A stretch of 64,000 bases of DNA from Triplophysa rosa (lineage: Eukaryota; Chordata; Actinopteri; Cypriniformes; Nemacheilidae), in NCBI RefSeq assembly GCF_024868665.1, contig NC_079906.1:9010835-9074834 (forward strand), given 5' to 3'. The notes beneath the pieces are model-generated. The model had not been told where the DNA came from. It ran no database searches and worked only from the letters and a program-made list of their open reading frames with translations. This document shows positions 47,305 to 58,108 of the stretch, in pieces. The position numbers and the translations under genes were made by a program. Positions within the stretch are counted from its first letter, which is position 1. Every line of letters starts with the position of its first letter.

Positions 47305-49435
47305 GGATGCCTACAGGATGCCTACAGAAAAAGGGACAAAGTCTTGTACAAGCAGGCTAGGAACACATTGACAAAGGAGATCAGAGTGGCTAAGAGAAAC
47401 TACTCTAAAAAGTTGGAAAACCGGTTTTCAGCCAACAACCCTGCGTCTGTGTGGAAAGGCCTTAAAGACATCACCAACTACAAGCCACCATCCCCCAATT
47501 TTGCAGGCAATCAACACCTGGTCAATGATCTGAATGACTTTACTGCAGATTTGAAAATGCTAACTTTACACCTCACACCAACTCTGACATTCTCTCTACA
47601 CAACACCTATCACCTTCAGTCACCCCACCTCCTGCACTTCAGATCATTGAAGAGGATGTGTGCCGAGTCTTTAGGAAACAAAAGACAAGAAAAGCACCAG
47701 GCCCAGATGGTATCTCCCCAGCCTGTCTTAAAAGCTGTGCTATTCAACTGGCCTTCATCTTCTCACAGATCTTCAACAGATCACTGGAGCTGTGCACAGT
47801 TCCTTCCTGTTTCAAGCGCTCCACCATAATCCCCATCCCAAAGAAACCCAAAATCACAGGACTGAATGACTACAGACCCGTCGCTCTCACATCTGTGGTC
47901 ATGAAGTCATTCGAGAGACTGGTACTGGCTTATCTGAAGGACATCACAGAACCCGTACTGGACCCCCTGCAGTTTGCCTACAGAGCAAACAGGTCTGTTG
48001 AGGATGCAGTTAACATGGGGCTGCATTTTGTCCTGAAACATCTGGATAGACCAGGGACCTATGTGAGGATCCTGTTTGTGGACTTCAGCTCCGCTTTCAA
48101 CACCATCATCCCATCACTGCTCCAGACAAAGTTAACCCAGCTATCTGTTCCTGGCTCTATCTGTCAGTGGATCACCAGCTTTCTGACAGACAGGCAGCAG
48201 TTAGTGAGAATGGGGAAACTCTCATCCAGCACCCGCACAATCAGCACTGGCGCCCCCCAGGGGTGCGTTCTCTCCCCACTGCTCTTCTCCCTGTACACAA
48301 ATGACTGCACTGCCCAGGACCCTTCTGTCAGACTTCTGAAGTTCGCAGACGACACCACACTCATTGGCCTCATCCAGGATGGTGATGAGTCTGCGTACAG
48401 ACAGGAGGCTGAGCAGCTGGCTGTCTGGTGCAGTCATAACAACTTGGAGCTGAACACACTTAAAACAGTGGAGACGATTGTGGACTTCAGGAGAAACCCC
48501 CCTGCACTCCCCCCTCTCACCATCATGAACAGCACTGTGGCAGCAGTGGAGTCATTCAGGTTCCTGGGCACCACCATCTCTCAGAACCTGAAGTGGGACA
48601 ATCACATTGGCTCCATTGCTAAAAAAGCCCAGCAAAGGTTGTACTTCTTACATCAGCTGAAGAAGTTCAACCTACCACAAACTCTATTAAAACAGTTTTA
48701 CTCAGCTGTCATAGAGTCTGTCCTCTGCACATCCATCACTGTCTGGTTTGGCTCAGCCACAAAGTCAGACATCAGAAGACTACAGAGGACGGTTCGGACT
48801 GCTGAGAAGATCATTAGTGCTCCCCTGCCCACCCTCCAAGAACTGTATACATCCAGAGTGAGGAAAAGGGCTCAGAAAATCACCCTGGACCTCTCACATC
48901 CAAGCCATCATCTCTTCACAAAGCTGCTGTCTGGTCGGCGCTACAGAGCACTGAGCACCAAAACAACCAGACACAAAAACATCTACCTCTTGAACAGTTA
49001 AATGTTTTTTCACACCGTGCAATTAATAACTCTGTGCAATAATAATTAAGTGCAATATTAATTATATCCTCCAGATAATACACTATCTATTTTTTATTAT
49101 ACAACTTTTTCTGTAAATTATATTTCATTCATTCTGCTGTATATAGCACATACCTTGTACTACAATAGTCTATTCTTATTTTTTACTTGTACATATTTAC
49201 ATACATACATAGCTTTACACTCTCTCTATCTTTATCTTATGTTTATTGTATTGTATTTCTTAATTTTTTATACCCATAGGCACTTATTTAAATCATTGTG
49301 TACTGTATTCTATTGCGTTATGGTCTCTGTGTACTGTTGTTGCTGTTTCTGTGTTCTGGATGCTCCTGTCACCAAAACAAATTCCTTGTATGTGCAAACA
49401 TACTTGACAATAAAGCTCTTTCTGATTCTGATTCT
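47305..49435 (+). mobile_element. L2-type LINE, 5'-truncated
   Basis: It begins in the middle of ORF2 next to a small tandem ggatgcctaca duplication. It runs through RT to a stop at 48999-49001, then has a 430-bp AT-rich 3' UTR ending acttgacaataaagctcttt and the short tandem tail (ctgatt)n. A possible 4-bp target duplication ttat lies at 47301-47304 and 49435-49438. The tail architecture is typical of L2/CR1-group LINEs. Confidence 0.8.
47314..49001 (+). pseudogene. L2-type ORF2: reverse transcriptase and C-terminus
   Basis: The first frame (to about 47540) gives the inter-domain segment (QARNTLTKEIRVAKRNYSKK). A 1-bp loss near 47540 shifts the frame. From there the second frame is open for about 485 codons to 49001. 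Counting from 47658, the RT motifs are KAPGPDGIS at 12-20, DYRPVALTS at 71-79, VDFSSAFNT at 141-149 (first catalytic Asp), GAPQGCVLSPLLF at 198-210 and FADD at 229-232 (catalytic Asp pair). A thumb/C-terminal region with SGRRYRALST follows. All RT catalytic residues are intact. The apurinic endonuclease domain is absent because of 5' truncation, and the frameshift would stop translation. The L2 clade is inferred from the RT style and tail. Confidence 0.85.
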
Positions 49436-50039
49436 TATCAATCAATTTTCATTCCTACCCTTACATATGGCCATGAAGGATGGGTCATGTCCGAAAGAAC
49501 TAGATTGCGGGTACAAGCGGCCGAAATGGGTTTCCTCAGGAGGGTGGTGGGCCTCTCCTTTAGAGATCCGTGAGGAACTCGGAGTAGAGCCGCTGCTCCT
49601 TTACGTTGAAAGGAGCCAGTTGAGGTGGTTCAGGCATCTGGTAAGGATGCCCCCTGGGCGAGGGGAGGTGTTCCAGGGCAGGCACGTCCAGCTGGGAGGA
49701 GGCCTCGGGAAAGACCCAGGACTAGGTGGAGAGACACATTGGCCTGGGAACGCCTCGGGATCCCCCAGTCAGAGCTAGTTAATGTGGCTCAGGAAAGGGA
49801 AGTTTGGGGTCCCCTGCTGGAGCTGCTGCTCCCAAAACCCAATCCCAGATAAGCGGTTGAAGATGAGAGAGCGATGAGAGTTTTACATCAACCAGAAAAC
49901 GATTTTCTAATCAGCAGTTAAGACCAAAATAAGCCTTTAGGGTTTGAATAAATGTGAGACACTGACTCATCTTTTCTTTGTTGTTGTTGTTATTCAGTGC
50001 TGAATTTACTCCATTATTATATTATACAAAGTATATATA

Positions 50040-50311
50040 GTTGTACAGTCACACATATCCTGTATATCCATTTACATTATGCATAGTCTTTATATATTCT
50101 CTGTTTATTTAAATGTATATACATTTGTATATTCATATTCTTTATACCCATATGTATATTCATATATTCTGTACATTATATATATATATATATTTATTTT
50201 TGTATATCTGCATATACTGCACTACTACATTGCACTTCTGGTTAGATGCTTACTGCATTTCGTTGCCTTGTTTTCTGGTGCAATGACGATAAAGTTGAAT
50301 CTAAATCCAAG
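50040..50311 (+). mobile_element. LINE 3' UTR fragment
   Basis: tgcacttctggttagatgct, actgcatttcgttgccttg and caatgacgataaagttgaat, followed by a ctaaatcc tail, form the 3' end of a fish L2/Rex1-like LINE that I recognise. It has no coding sequence. (TA)n at 50177-50194 lies in the AT-rich UTR. It lies about 160 bp beyond the older LINE and could be an independent insertion. Confidence 0.55.
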
Positions 50312-51280
50312 TATATTTCACAAAATGTTAAGTTGTTATCTGCACACAAAATTCATGTCACACAACCACAAATGTACACACCTATCCCCCTTCCCCCATG
50401 CTGGGCTTTATCTTTTTGATTTTTGCTTGCTCGTGCTTGCTTGCTTTTTTTCCCTCAGATAATTAATATCAAAGCACAAAGCTTTAAAGCTGCCCTTCTT
50501 GAACTTCTGATATCACGCTCCTTCTCTCTGAAGGAATGAAGAATATTTTTATCCCTTGTTTTGCTGTGTTTAATGTTTGTGCCCGCAGTAGATTAGACTC
50601 ACATGTCTGCCACCGGGCTGATTGTATTAGAGGATTATCAACCCCTCCTTGTTTTATGAAGCCCATCATAAGACCTGGATCAAGGAAATGTTCCCCTATC
50701 TGTACTGAAGCTTGCCTGCTGGTCACTTAGTGTATGTGTATGTTAAATACGCATCCACAAAGCCCTGATTGTAAAAAATGCTGTGTGTTACTTCAATATT
50801 TTCTTATAATGCTTACAATCTGAGATCTGTTTCCATCAGCACCTCCGCTTGGTCTTGAAGAGTTGATGGCAAATAATATGCTGTCAATCACAAAAACATC
50901 TTCTGCCTCCTCTCTCACCTTCTTTCTCTCCGTGTAAATATCGTGATATTTATGCAGACTGAAGAGGCTCTCGCTTTAGGTTCAGCATGTGCTGTCTGCA
51001 CTCCCCCAGCTGTCTTCCCGACTGTTATTCCCTTGATTTGTTTTATGTCTTTCTCTCTCTCACTGCTGCATTATTTCTGTCATGCCTTTGAATGGTCAGA
51101 GGTCAAGATTTCTGTCCGAATGATCAGTCCTCCATATGCTCCGCTGAAACTCGTGAACTCTCGAACTCGGACTCCAGGGTTGATCAGAAAGTGACGCCAA
51201 AGCGGTGTTCACCCTGCATGAGTTAATGCACATCTGAGACTTCTGGTGCTTGATCTCAGATACTTTCAGGACACAAGATG
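50312..51280. other. Unassigned stretch
   Basis: No gene or repeat recognised. Confidence 0.4.
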
Positions 51281-51436
51281 TAAGTCGTGGTCAGTCGTGG
51301 CTAGTGGTTGCCGGTTCGGTTCTCAGAGTGTTCACGACTTGCAGTGCGTGTGTTCACTGCTCACTGGATGGGTTAAATGGGTTATTTTGGGGATGGGTCA
51401 CCATATCTGACAAATAGGTCACTTTTTCACTTTCAT
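51281..51436 (+). mobile_element. SINE of the cactggatgggttaaatg type
   Basis: The blocks gtggctagtggttgccggtt, gcgtgtgttcactgctcact, ggatgggttaaatg, gggtcaccatatctg and a tail of ttcactttca units match a fish SINE family I recognise. The pol III head is degenerate (ggttcggttctcag in place of a B box). Confidence 0.55.
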
Positions 51437-53010
51437 ATAAGATAGTGTGCTCATATGATTGAAGGTATAAAACATGTGTTTGTAAAATGCAGAGAAGAGG
51501 GGAAATATTTCTAGGTCTTCAACAAAGTGTATGTTTATGGATAAACATTGTTTTTATAAGTAATTAATGATCTCTCAGTGTTGTTGGAGACTTTTTAATA
51601 TGCACAGCTCAGTGTGGCAAGGCAGTTATTTATTGTGGTTAAAAAAAGTCTAAAAAAGACTGTATTGTAAAACCCCACAGGGCAACTGTCATATGTAAAT
51701 GATGGGGTTGTTTTGTCAGTAGGTTGGAATACATTACAAACATAATGGAAAACGCAAGATTTCCAATACAGAATCGGCCCACTCCTCTACATTTTCTGCA
51801 TTGAATTTGGGAAAAAAATACGATTAAATGTGATAAACACAGCTTTGCAATCATATTTGTAATGGAAAGGCGTTTATTTACAAATGGAGAGTTGTGCACA
51901 ACACATGTTATTGTTATGATGCACAGCAGACTTGTCATTTGAGCGTTTATGATCATAATAATTATACATCATTAAGATTAGGAGGAATCATTTTGCAATA
52001 ATACTTATTTTAAATGTGCTATAGATTCGTCATCTATGAGCACAAATGGTTTGTTAAGCCATGCATGACTATTTATCACCGTTATTTCAGTTTTTAAAGA
52101 TTTAAGCGGTTTGTTGTTCATAAAACTTAAATAAAGACATCTTTTTGAAACCTAAATATTTTTCAATCCTTTTCAATTTTCTTGCTTATAAAGTTTGAGC
52201 TGTTTCTTTGTTATTCAAAGTTGTTTATCAAGGCAAAGACAAATTGATTTTCAAGAAAGAAAAACGTATCACAGACGTATTCAGGCAGAAGCCTACACAG
52301 TCTTCTATATTACAATAAAAAGTAATTTGCCCACACACTGGATTGACTCAAGGTGTGCTGCCCAAAAATGTCCAAGTAAAAGGAAGCTTCTTAAAAGTAC
52401 TTCAGTTAAAGGGACTTTATCTTTTGCATGTGATATATCACCCATATATTAGCAATCAGTGTGACAGCATGACAGAAAGGCTCTCTCGTGTTTGTCTGAT
52501 TGCCAAGTGTTGGCCAGCTATCCTATACAGCCGAGAGTGACCTCTGAAATCATATGATCACTTTAGTGTCGTATAATCTGTGGTTAAAAAGATAAGCAGG
52601 AGAGATATATCAGAGAAGTAAAAAATGAAATCAATTTTTTAAGATTTGGTTTGACAAAGCAGCAAGATTTGTGAATTTAATATTGTATTAGTCAAACAGC
52701 TTTGCAACGCATGCATTTCCTTCTTGCTTGTTTGCTTCCCAAAGGCTTATCTTGCCAATGTCATGTTGTCCTACAGTATGTGGGTAGATGTCCTTAAAAA
52801 TAGCTTTGGACTGAGCATAAAGTGCACATTGAAAAGACAGATTCATACTAAATAAACCCTGGAATGCTCTTTCACTCGGGCAGTTTTTTCCAAAACTACA
52901 ACCATTAATCCTTCAAAAAGGAATGCTGGAAAGTGGATGGATTAATAGAAGCGGCCATGAAAATAGTTTGACAGGAAAGGGCCAAGGTAATTAAAATGAA
53001 AAAATAAAAG
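51437..53010. other. Unassigned stretch
   Basis: No gene or repeat recognised. Confidence 0.4.
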
Positions 53011-53016
53011 GTCTCC
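53011..53016. other. Target-site duplication, left copy (gtctcc)
   Basis: gtctcc precedes the left LTR of element 2 and recurs at 54982-54987. Confidence 0.9.
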
Positions 53017-53314
53017 TGTCGTGATTCTGGCTCGTCGTGTCATGTCTTTCTTGATCTTGTGGTAGAATCACGGCAGGATCCCTTGTTATGTGTGGAGAGA
53101 GTCATTTTGACCCTGTCGGCCTTCGATACTCTCTCCGGTCCTTGTCTGTGTTCCCGCCCTTTTGTATCTCTCGTTATTGGTTGTTTATTAGTTCATGCCC
53201 CACACCTGTTCCCCTTTGATATGTCCCTCTATTTAATGCCCCTGTGTTCTCTGTCTGGTGTCGGATCGTTGTTCTGTTATGTTGCACTGTGTTGTGTGGG
53301 TGAGTTCTTGTCTT

Positions 53315-53353
<39 letters not shown>

Positions 53354-53565
53354 GGTTAGTTGGTCTAGTTTGTAGTGTTCCTATTCGTTGTGTTATTAGT
53401 TTAGTCTTGTCAGTTTAGTTAATCTTGTTCTTGTTTTGTTATGTTTACCCCCACGTGGGTCTTTGTTTTGAGTTTTGTTAATTATTTATTAAAAGTCTTG
53501 TTAACCCCTTACGTCACTGTCTGCACTTGGGTCCTTTGTCTCTCACCTCACCCGAGTTCGTGACA
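53017..53565 (+). repeat. 5' LTR of element 2
   Basis: 549 bp. Contains ccctctatttaatgcccctg in the promoter half and ttatttattaaaagtcttgt near the 3' end. It is longer than its partner mainly because of (GTTA)n at 53315-53353. Confidence 0.88.
53315..53353. repeat. (GTTA)n microsatellite in the 5' LTR
   Basis: About nine gtta units where the partner LTR has a single gttagttgg, so the expansion post-dates insertion or arose during it. Confidence 0.95.
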
Positions 53566-53581
53566 GAATGATCCGACCATT

Positions 53582-54469
53582 TTGGACCCAGCAGACAGAG
53601 GGATCTCAGCGGGAGGGGTTGATGCCGCCGGACTCCCTTCCAGGGTTGAATCCGCCGGACTCCCTTGGAGGGTAGAGGCTGCCGGGCTCCAGTCCAGAGT
53701 CGGGACCGCCGGACTCCCTTCCGGGGTCGAGACTGCCGGAACCCCGTCCAGGATCGAGACCGCCGGGCTCCCTTCCAGGGTTGAGGTCGTCGGATTCCCC
53801 TCCAGGGTTGAGGCCGCCGGTGTCCTGTTCCCGCTGCAGATCCCTGCCGGCCTCCCAGCTGGTGCCCAGGCCTGTCGAGTGACTGTTTGTGTGTGTTTGT
53901 CTTGTTTGCTGCCCAGCTGCCAGAGAGCGCTGCCCAGCCGTCGGAGATGCTGCCCAGCTGCCAGAGAGCGCTGCCCAGCCGCGACATCCTGTCCTGTCTG
54001 TCGACATCCAGGCTGCCCAGCCGGTGATAGCCGGCCTCCCAGCCGGCCATCCAGCCGGGCCAGTGTTGTCCAGCCGGCATCGGCGCCTGTCCAGTCGAGC
54101 GCCGTCGAGCCGGCGCCATGTCCTGTCCAGCCGGCCATCCAGCCGGCGCCATGTACAGTCGAGCCGGCCGTCGAGCCGGTGCCATGTCCTGTCCAGCCGG
54201 CCTTCCAGCCGGCACCATGTTGTCCAGCCGGCCATCCAGCCAGCGCCATGTACTGTCAGCCGGCCATCCAGCCGGCACCATGTACTGTCCAGCCTGCCAT
54301 CCAGCCGGCGCTATGTACTGTCCAGCCGGCATTCCAGCCGGCACCATGTCAGTGTTTGGTTTTTTATGTATCATGTTTTTGTCATGTCTTGTATTATGGT
54401 TTTTGTCATTGTCTTGTCTTGTTTGTGCCTTTTGGAGCGTCAGGATATCGCTCCTTAAGGCGGGGGTTC
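53582..54469 (+). other. Open interior of element 2 with proline-rich repeats
   Basis: One frame stays open from about 53582 through the interior and into the 3' LTR. Its start codon is unclear: no in-frame ATG lies near the leader. The frame first gives eight or so 10-residue units of the AGLPSRVEAA type (30-bp repeat, about 53620-53820), then a linker, then about nine 11-residue units of the PAPCPVQPAIQ type (33-bp repeat, about 54040-54350). No capsid, zinc-knuckle or pol motif is seen. Long frames on the other strand and in other frames are by-products of the 3n-length repeats. Whether any protein is made is unknown. Confidence 0.4.
54040..54350. repeat. 33-bp minisatellite in element 2, about 9 degenerate copies
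   Basis: The unit contains gtcctgtccagccggccatc and cagccggcgccat. It matches the reverse complement of the 33-bp unit at 33320-33765 at about 29 of 33 positions. Copies are more diverged than in element 1, and some are shortened. Confidence 0.85.
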
Positions 54470-54981
54470 TGTCGTGATTCTGGCTCGTCGTGTCATGTCT
54501 TTCTTGATCTTGTGGTAGAATCACGGCAGGATCCCTTGTTATGTGTGGAGAGAGTCATTTTGACCCTGTCGGCCTTCGATACTCTCTCCGGTCCTTGTCT
54601 GTGTTCCCGCCCTTTTGTATCTCTCGTTATTGGTTGTTTATTAGTCCATGCCCCACACCTGTTCCCCTTTGATTTGTCCCTCTATTTAATGCCCCTGTGT
54701 TCTCTGTCTGGTGTCGGATCATTGTTCTGTTATGTTGCACTGTGTTGTGTGGGTGAGTTCTTGTCTTGTTAGTTGGTCTAGTTTGTAGTGTTCCTATTCG
54801 TTGTGTTATTAGTTTACTGTAGTCTTGTCAGTTTAGTTAATCTTGTTCTTGTTTTGTTATGTTTACCCCCACGTGGGTCTTTGTTTTGAGTTTTGTTAAT
54901 TATTTATTAAGTCTTGTTAACCCCTTACGTCCCTGTCTGCACTTGGGTCCTTTGTCTCTCACCTCACCCGAGTTCGTGACA
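54470..54981 (+). repeat. 3' LTR of element 2
   Basis: 512 bp, matching 53017-53565 except for the GTTA array and a few single-base changes, such as gatttgtccc for gatatgtccc and tacgtccctg for tacgtcactg. Confidence 0.88.
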
Positions 54982-54987
54982 GTCTCC

Positions 54988-55727
54988 CATGTCCATGTGC
55001 TTAGCCTTTCAAATCATCCAAGGAAAATCTATTCTTTTCATGCTTATGTAAAGCTCACTTGGTCTACTTGCAATTTTACCTCCCAAATCCCATCTTGTCC
55101 ACGGTTTGTGATGCTGTCAATAAGTGACAGTGTTTCTGTGGAAGGAATTCGTCAAATAGGCTTATTGGGGTTTTACAAATTATGACCGTGGAGGCAGTAT
55201 CAATTCCAATGTAAAAAGAGAAGATTTCTCCCATTTCTAATGACATTCTATGACATCAGCGTAGCCTTGTGGCATCTAAACTCCTTTTGCTGATGTGAAA
55301 ATCTCTGTGCAAGGACAGTCGTCAAAGAAATAACCTATATACAGTATGTAGGTGACTGAAATAATACAATTTCTCTGGTTCAGGGATTGAAAAGAATAGA
55401 ATACCCTTTATTCATGAAGCACAAGCTGAATACATTTCTGTGTAAATCCTTTATAAACCGTTCTTTTATGAATGTTACATTTATGTATGAATGGTTTTAT
55501 GAACGATTTACCCAGAAATTTGTTCTGCTTGAGTTTCACGAATGAAGCCCAGTATGTGTGTGTGTTTTTACAGTACATGGTGAAGACACAGAAGAACATT
55601 TTAATGCTCAATGGTTGCTGTTTCAGCTCAGGATAAAAATAATCCATGTGTTTTCGTAAATATAATTAATTATATTAATTAATTAGTTATATTAATTAAT
55701 AAAATCTTTTAAAATCATTAAAAAAAA
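54988..55727. other. Unassigned stretch
   Basis: No gene recognised. An AT-rich ttaatta-type run lies at 55663-55705. Confidence 0.4.
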
Positions 55728-55968
55728 TTCAGTGGGACATATTAAAAAATTGATTAAAAATCCAACAGTTTATTTAATGAATTAACAAATTATATTTTTA
55801 ATATGCATTTAATATTTTTGGCAAGTTCTAATAGAAATATTTGAGTTACCTTATTTTTTCTACTTACATTTACTCAATTTAAACAGTATATTTAATTGAT
55901 TTCTATCTTCAAAGTTTACACAAATGTGTAAATTGTTTTACGTAAAATCACGGTACATTTTTTTTGCA
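55728..55968 (-). repeat. AT-rich dispersed repeat, copy 2
   Basis: Reverse-complement partner of 17255-17497. Read on the plus strand it starts ttcagtgggacatattaaa and contains aaaatccaacagttt, atagaaatatttga and aatttaaacagtatattt. It ends next to the CACTGTAAAA element at 55971. Confidence 0.6.
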
Positions 55969-55970
55969 TA

Positions 55971-56179
55971 CACTGTAAAAAAATGCCTGTAAAAATGGTA
56001 ATATTCTGGTAGCAGGGGCTCCAGATTTTTTTTTTAAATTAACATTTTTTGTAAAGTAATTTTTTTTTCTTTTACACCCAACTTGTAAATTTGCAGTCTA
56101 TTTCTGTAATTTGACATTTTTTCTCACATTTCAAAAATAGGTCCAAATTCTGTAAAATTACAGTTTTATGTGTACAGTG
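55971..56179 (+). mobile_element. CACTGTAAAA-type element with TA target duplication
   Basis: Starts cactgtaaaaaaatgcctgt and ends tatgtgtacagtg, with TA at 55969-55970 and 56180-56181. Inner markers caacttgtaaatttgcagtc, tttctgtaatttgacat and tctgtaaaattacag match the other copies. 209 bp, non-coding. Confidence 0.75.
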
Positions 56180-56215
56180 TACATGGTAAAACATTTTTTG
56201 GAGTACAATCAAATT

Positions 56216-56365
56216 GGCTTTACAAGTCATTTCAACTTAATATTTTTTAAGTGCTTGGGTTGATGTAATTTATAAAATTAAGTTGAATTTTTTTACTTAT
56301 TTCAATGAGTTGAAGCAATGTAAATACATTTAAAAAAATTACAATAGTTGCAATGACTTGTAAAG
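56216..56365. mobile_element. Short AT-rich TIR element
   Basis: The left ggctttacaagtcatttcaa and right gttgcaatgacttgtaaagc are terminal inverted repeats around about 110 bp of AT-rich sequence that itself contains inverted aagttga/tcaactt words. It lies 36 bp after the CACTG element. Confidence 0.7.
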
Positions 56366-56968
56366 CAAAACAAAGTTATTTGAAGAATCAACACTGTCAA
56401 TATTTTTTTTTCAAAACTTTATATAAAAAGCTTAATAAAACACATATTAAGTTTACCACTGCATGTACAACAATATTTTTATTGATTTTGACTTCGCCCC
56501 TTTGGCCAACACAGTGTTTTTTTATGAACGCCTGAGCTTAAACCATTATTTAACCCTCTCCAAGTATCAAAACAGAGCTGCTGTTTTTGGACCCCGAGAG
56601 CAAGTTTGTTTAACAACATGATTATATACAACTTGAGACTCCCGGAGCATGTTAAAAAAACACTACTATAAAGCCATTCATTACATTCTGACGCACACAG
56701 AAACTAAAATCAGTAACCTAGTGGTCATTATCCTCTCACATTATCTGTAATAAGAACCCTCTTACTTTCTCCCTTTGGCAACCCCTCGGTTACAGGGGCT
56801 TTTATAAACCTCTCTTTCCCTCATTAATTACCACGGCTATACAATTAGTAACCTTCCTTCCATGCCAGTGATTCCCAATTCCAATCTATTTCCAATTCTT
56901 GATGCTTCATCCGAGCCCACAAGAATTGTGGCTTATCATGCCCGTTGACTGGATAATGATGGGGAGAG
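56366..56968. other. Unassigned stretch
   Basis: No gene or repeat recognised. Confidence 0.4.
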
Positions 56969-57317
56969 TAGGGCTGTGCAATTAATCGAAAATAATTGTA
57001 ATCGTCAATTTTTGCCTTCAACAATTACAAAAACAAAATAATCGACGTAAAACGATTATTGTGCCGCATTCCATTTTGCAAGGATCATCTCTTTTCTTGT
57101 GGTATAAATCCACAGCGCACCCCTTTCCTTTACAGTTGTTCAGCTGTGCTATTTCTTTACATTTATTTTTCAGTTGAATTCACAGTTTAAAAGCAAAGTT
57201 TTTTTATTTTTCTATGTTGTTTTAAAACTTAGTGAGTAATCATGTTAAATAATCGGGATCTCAATATTGGCCAAAATAATCGTGATTATGATTTGGGTCA
57301 TAATCGAGCAGCCCTAA
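56969..57317. mobile_element. Non-autonomous element with TAGGGCTG / CAGCCCTA ends
   Basis: It begins tagggctgtgcaattaatcg and ends gtcataatcgagcagcccta. The blocks aataattgtaatcgtcaatt and aaaataatcgtgattatgat are the paired subterminal regions of a fish family I recognise by its aatcg-rich ends. 349 bp, no ORF. Confidence 0.7.
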
Positions 57318-58108
57318 TGAACATGTAAAAAAATGTATCTGTGTTTCCATATTGTAAGAATTCAGTACTGAATGGGTATGTGAATGTGGGCGATGATGGT
57401 GTTTTTGGAGAGCAAAAAAAACTGCAGAGTACAAAGGGCTTTTCTATACATAAATAAAGCAAAAATCGCCAGGGGTGAGGAGAGAAAAATGGGAAATAGA
57501 AAAGAGGAGGCGTCTCATTTGTAAGCACCCACTTTTACACCTACATACACAAACACAACACTGCATTAAACAAACAAATAGTACAATGTAGTGCTGTTGT
57601 CTTCTGAACCACAAATGTTTTCATCTGATAAGGACCATTCAAGAAAAAGCTTGTCACATTCGGGAAGGCAAATATACGAATATCAAAGACACATAACAAG
57701 TAACATATTTTTTCATATTTTCTCTTGAACTCTTATTTTTGTGACTAATGTGTTGTTGACGCTCTGTTGTTTCTCCTAAGATTCTCCTAAAATCTGCAAA
57801 TATTCATGTAAATCCTATTTTAATTATGTCCGAAGATTCATAATAACTTAATCACATTTTGCCCAAAAATGTATCCACAACTGTCTCAAGCTTCCGAGTT
57901 TGAGGTTTTTGTTTTGAAATGAAATCATGTTATGTAATGTGCTAATGTAGTGCAGTGTTTGCAAACCTAGACAAATTTTATGTATCAGGTGACATTATGC
58001 CAAATTAATGGCACTTCTATGAAAAAAGTAAAATGCATAGCTCATAATGAACTTGAATTAAAGCTTAATATTTGTGAAAACAATACAAATTAATTTTCAG
58101 TTTGCTTG
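57318..58108. other. Unassigned stretch
   Basis: No gene or repeat recognised. Confidence 0.4.

Larger units (their letters stand above)
47131..49876 (+). mobile_element. Older LINE 3' region, split by an L2 insertion
   Basis: The left part 47131-47304 (agtccttgccccaagtgaag, gagtttaagtacctgggg, cttgttcacgagtgagg, aaggcaaagctctcgattta) and the right part from about 49436 (cattcctacccttacatatg, gaaagaactagattgcggg, cctgggaacgcctcgggatc) form one continuous C-terminal LINE region once 47305-49435 is removed. The right part encodes blocks such as AAEMGFLRRVVGLS and RPRERPRTRWRD in different frames. I know this C-terminus as very common in fish LINEs, but I do not assign the clade. A deletion after ctttagagatcc and frame changes mark it as dead. 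Confidence 0.7.
53017..54981 (+). mobile_element. Non-autonomous LTR retrotransposon (element 2)
   Basis: LTRs at 53017-53565 and 54470-54981 begin tgtcgtgattctgg and end gagttcgtgaca. They enclose 904 bp and lie between 6-bp target duplications gtctcc. A purine-rich tract (aaggcgggggttc) abuts the right LTR, giving plus-strand polarity. After the 5' LTR, gaatgatccgacc and ttttggacccagcag resemble the leader of element 1. The interior carries two blocks of degenerate tandem repeats and no recognisable gag or pol domain. The LTRs differ by only a handful of substitutions plus a GTTA expansion, so insertion is recent. Confidence 0.88.

Noticed and set aside
49155..49778. 207-codon frame
   Set aside because: It joins the 3' UTR of the inner L2 to a frame of the outer LINE, so it is a chimera across an insertion border.
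53514..54524. Long minus-strand frames of 209-336 codons in element 2
   Set aside because: They follow from 30- and 33-bp repeats. The element polarity from LTR and purine tract is plus.
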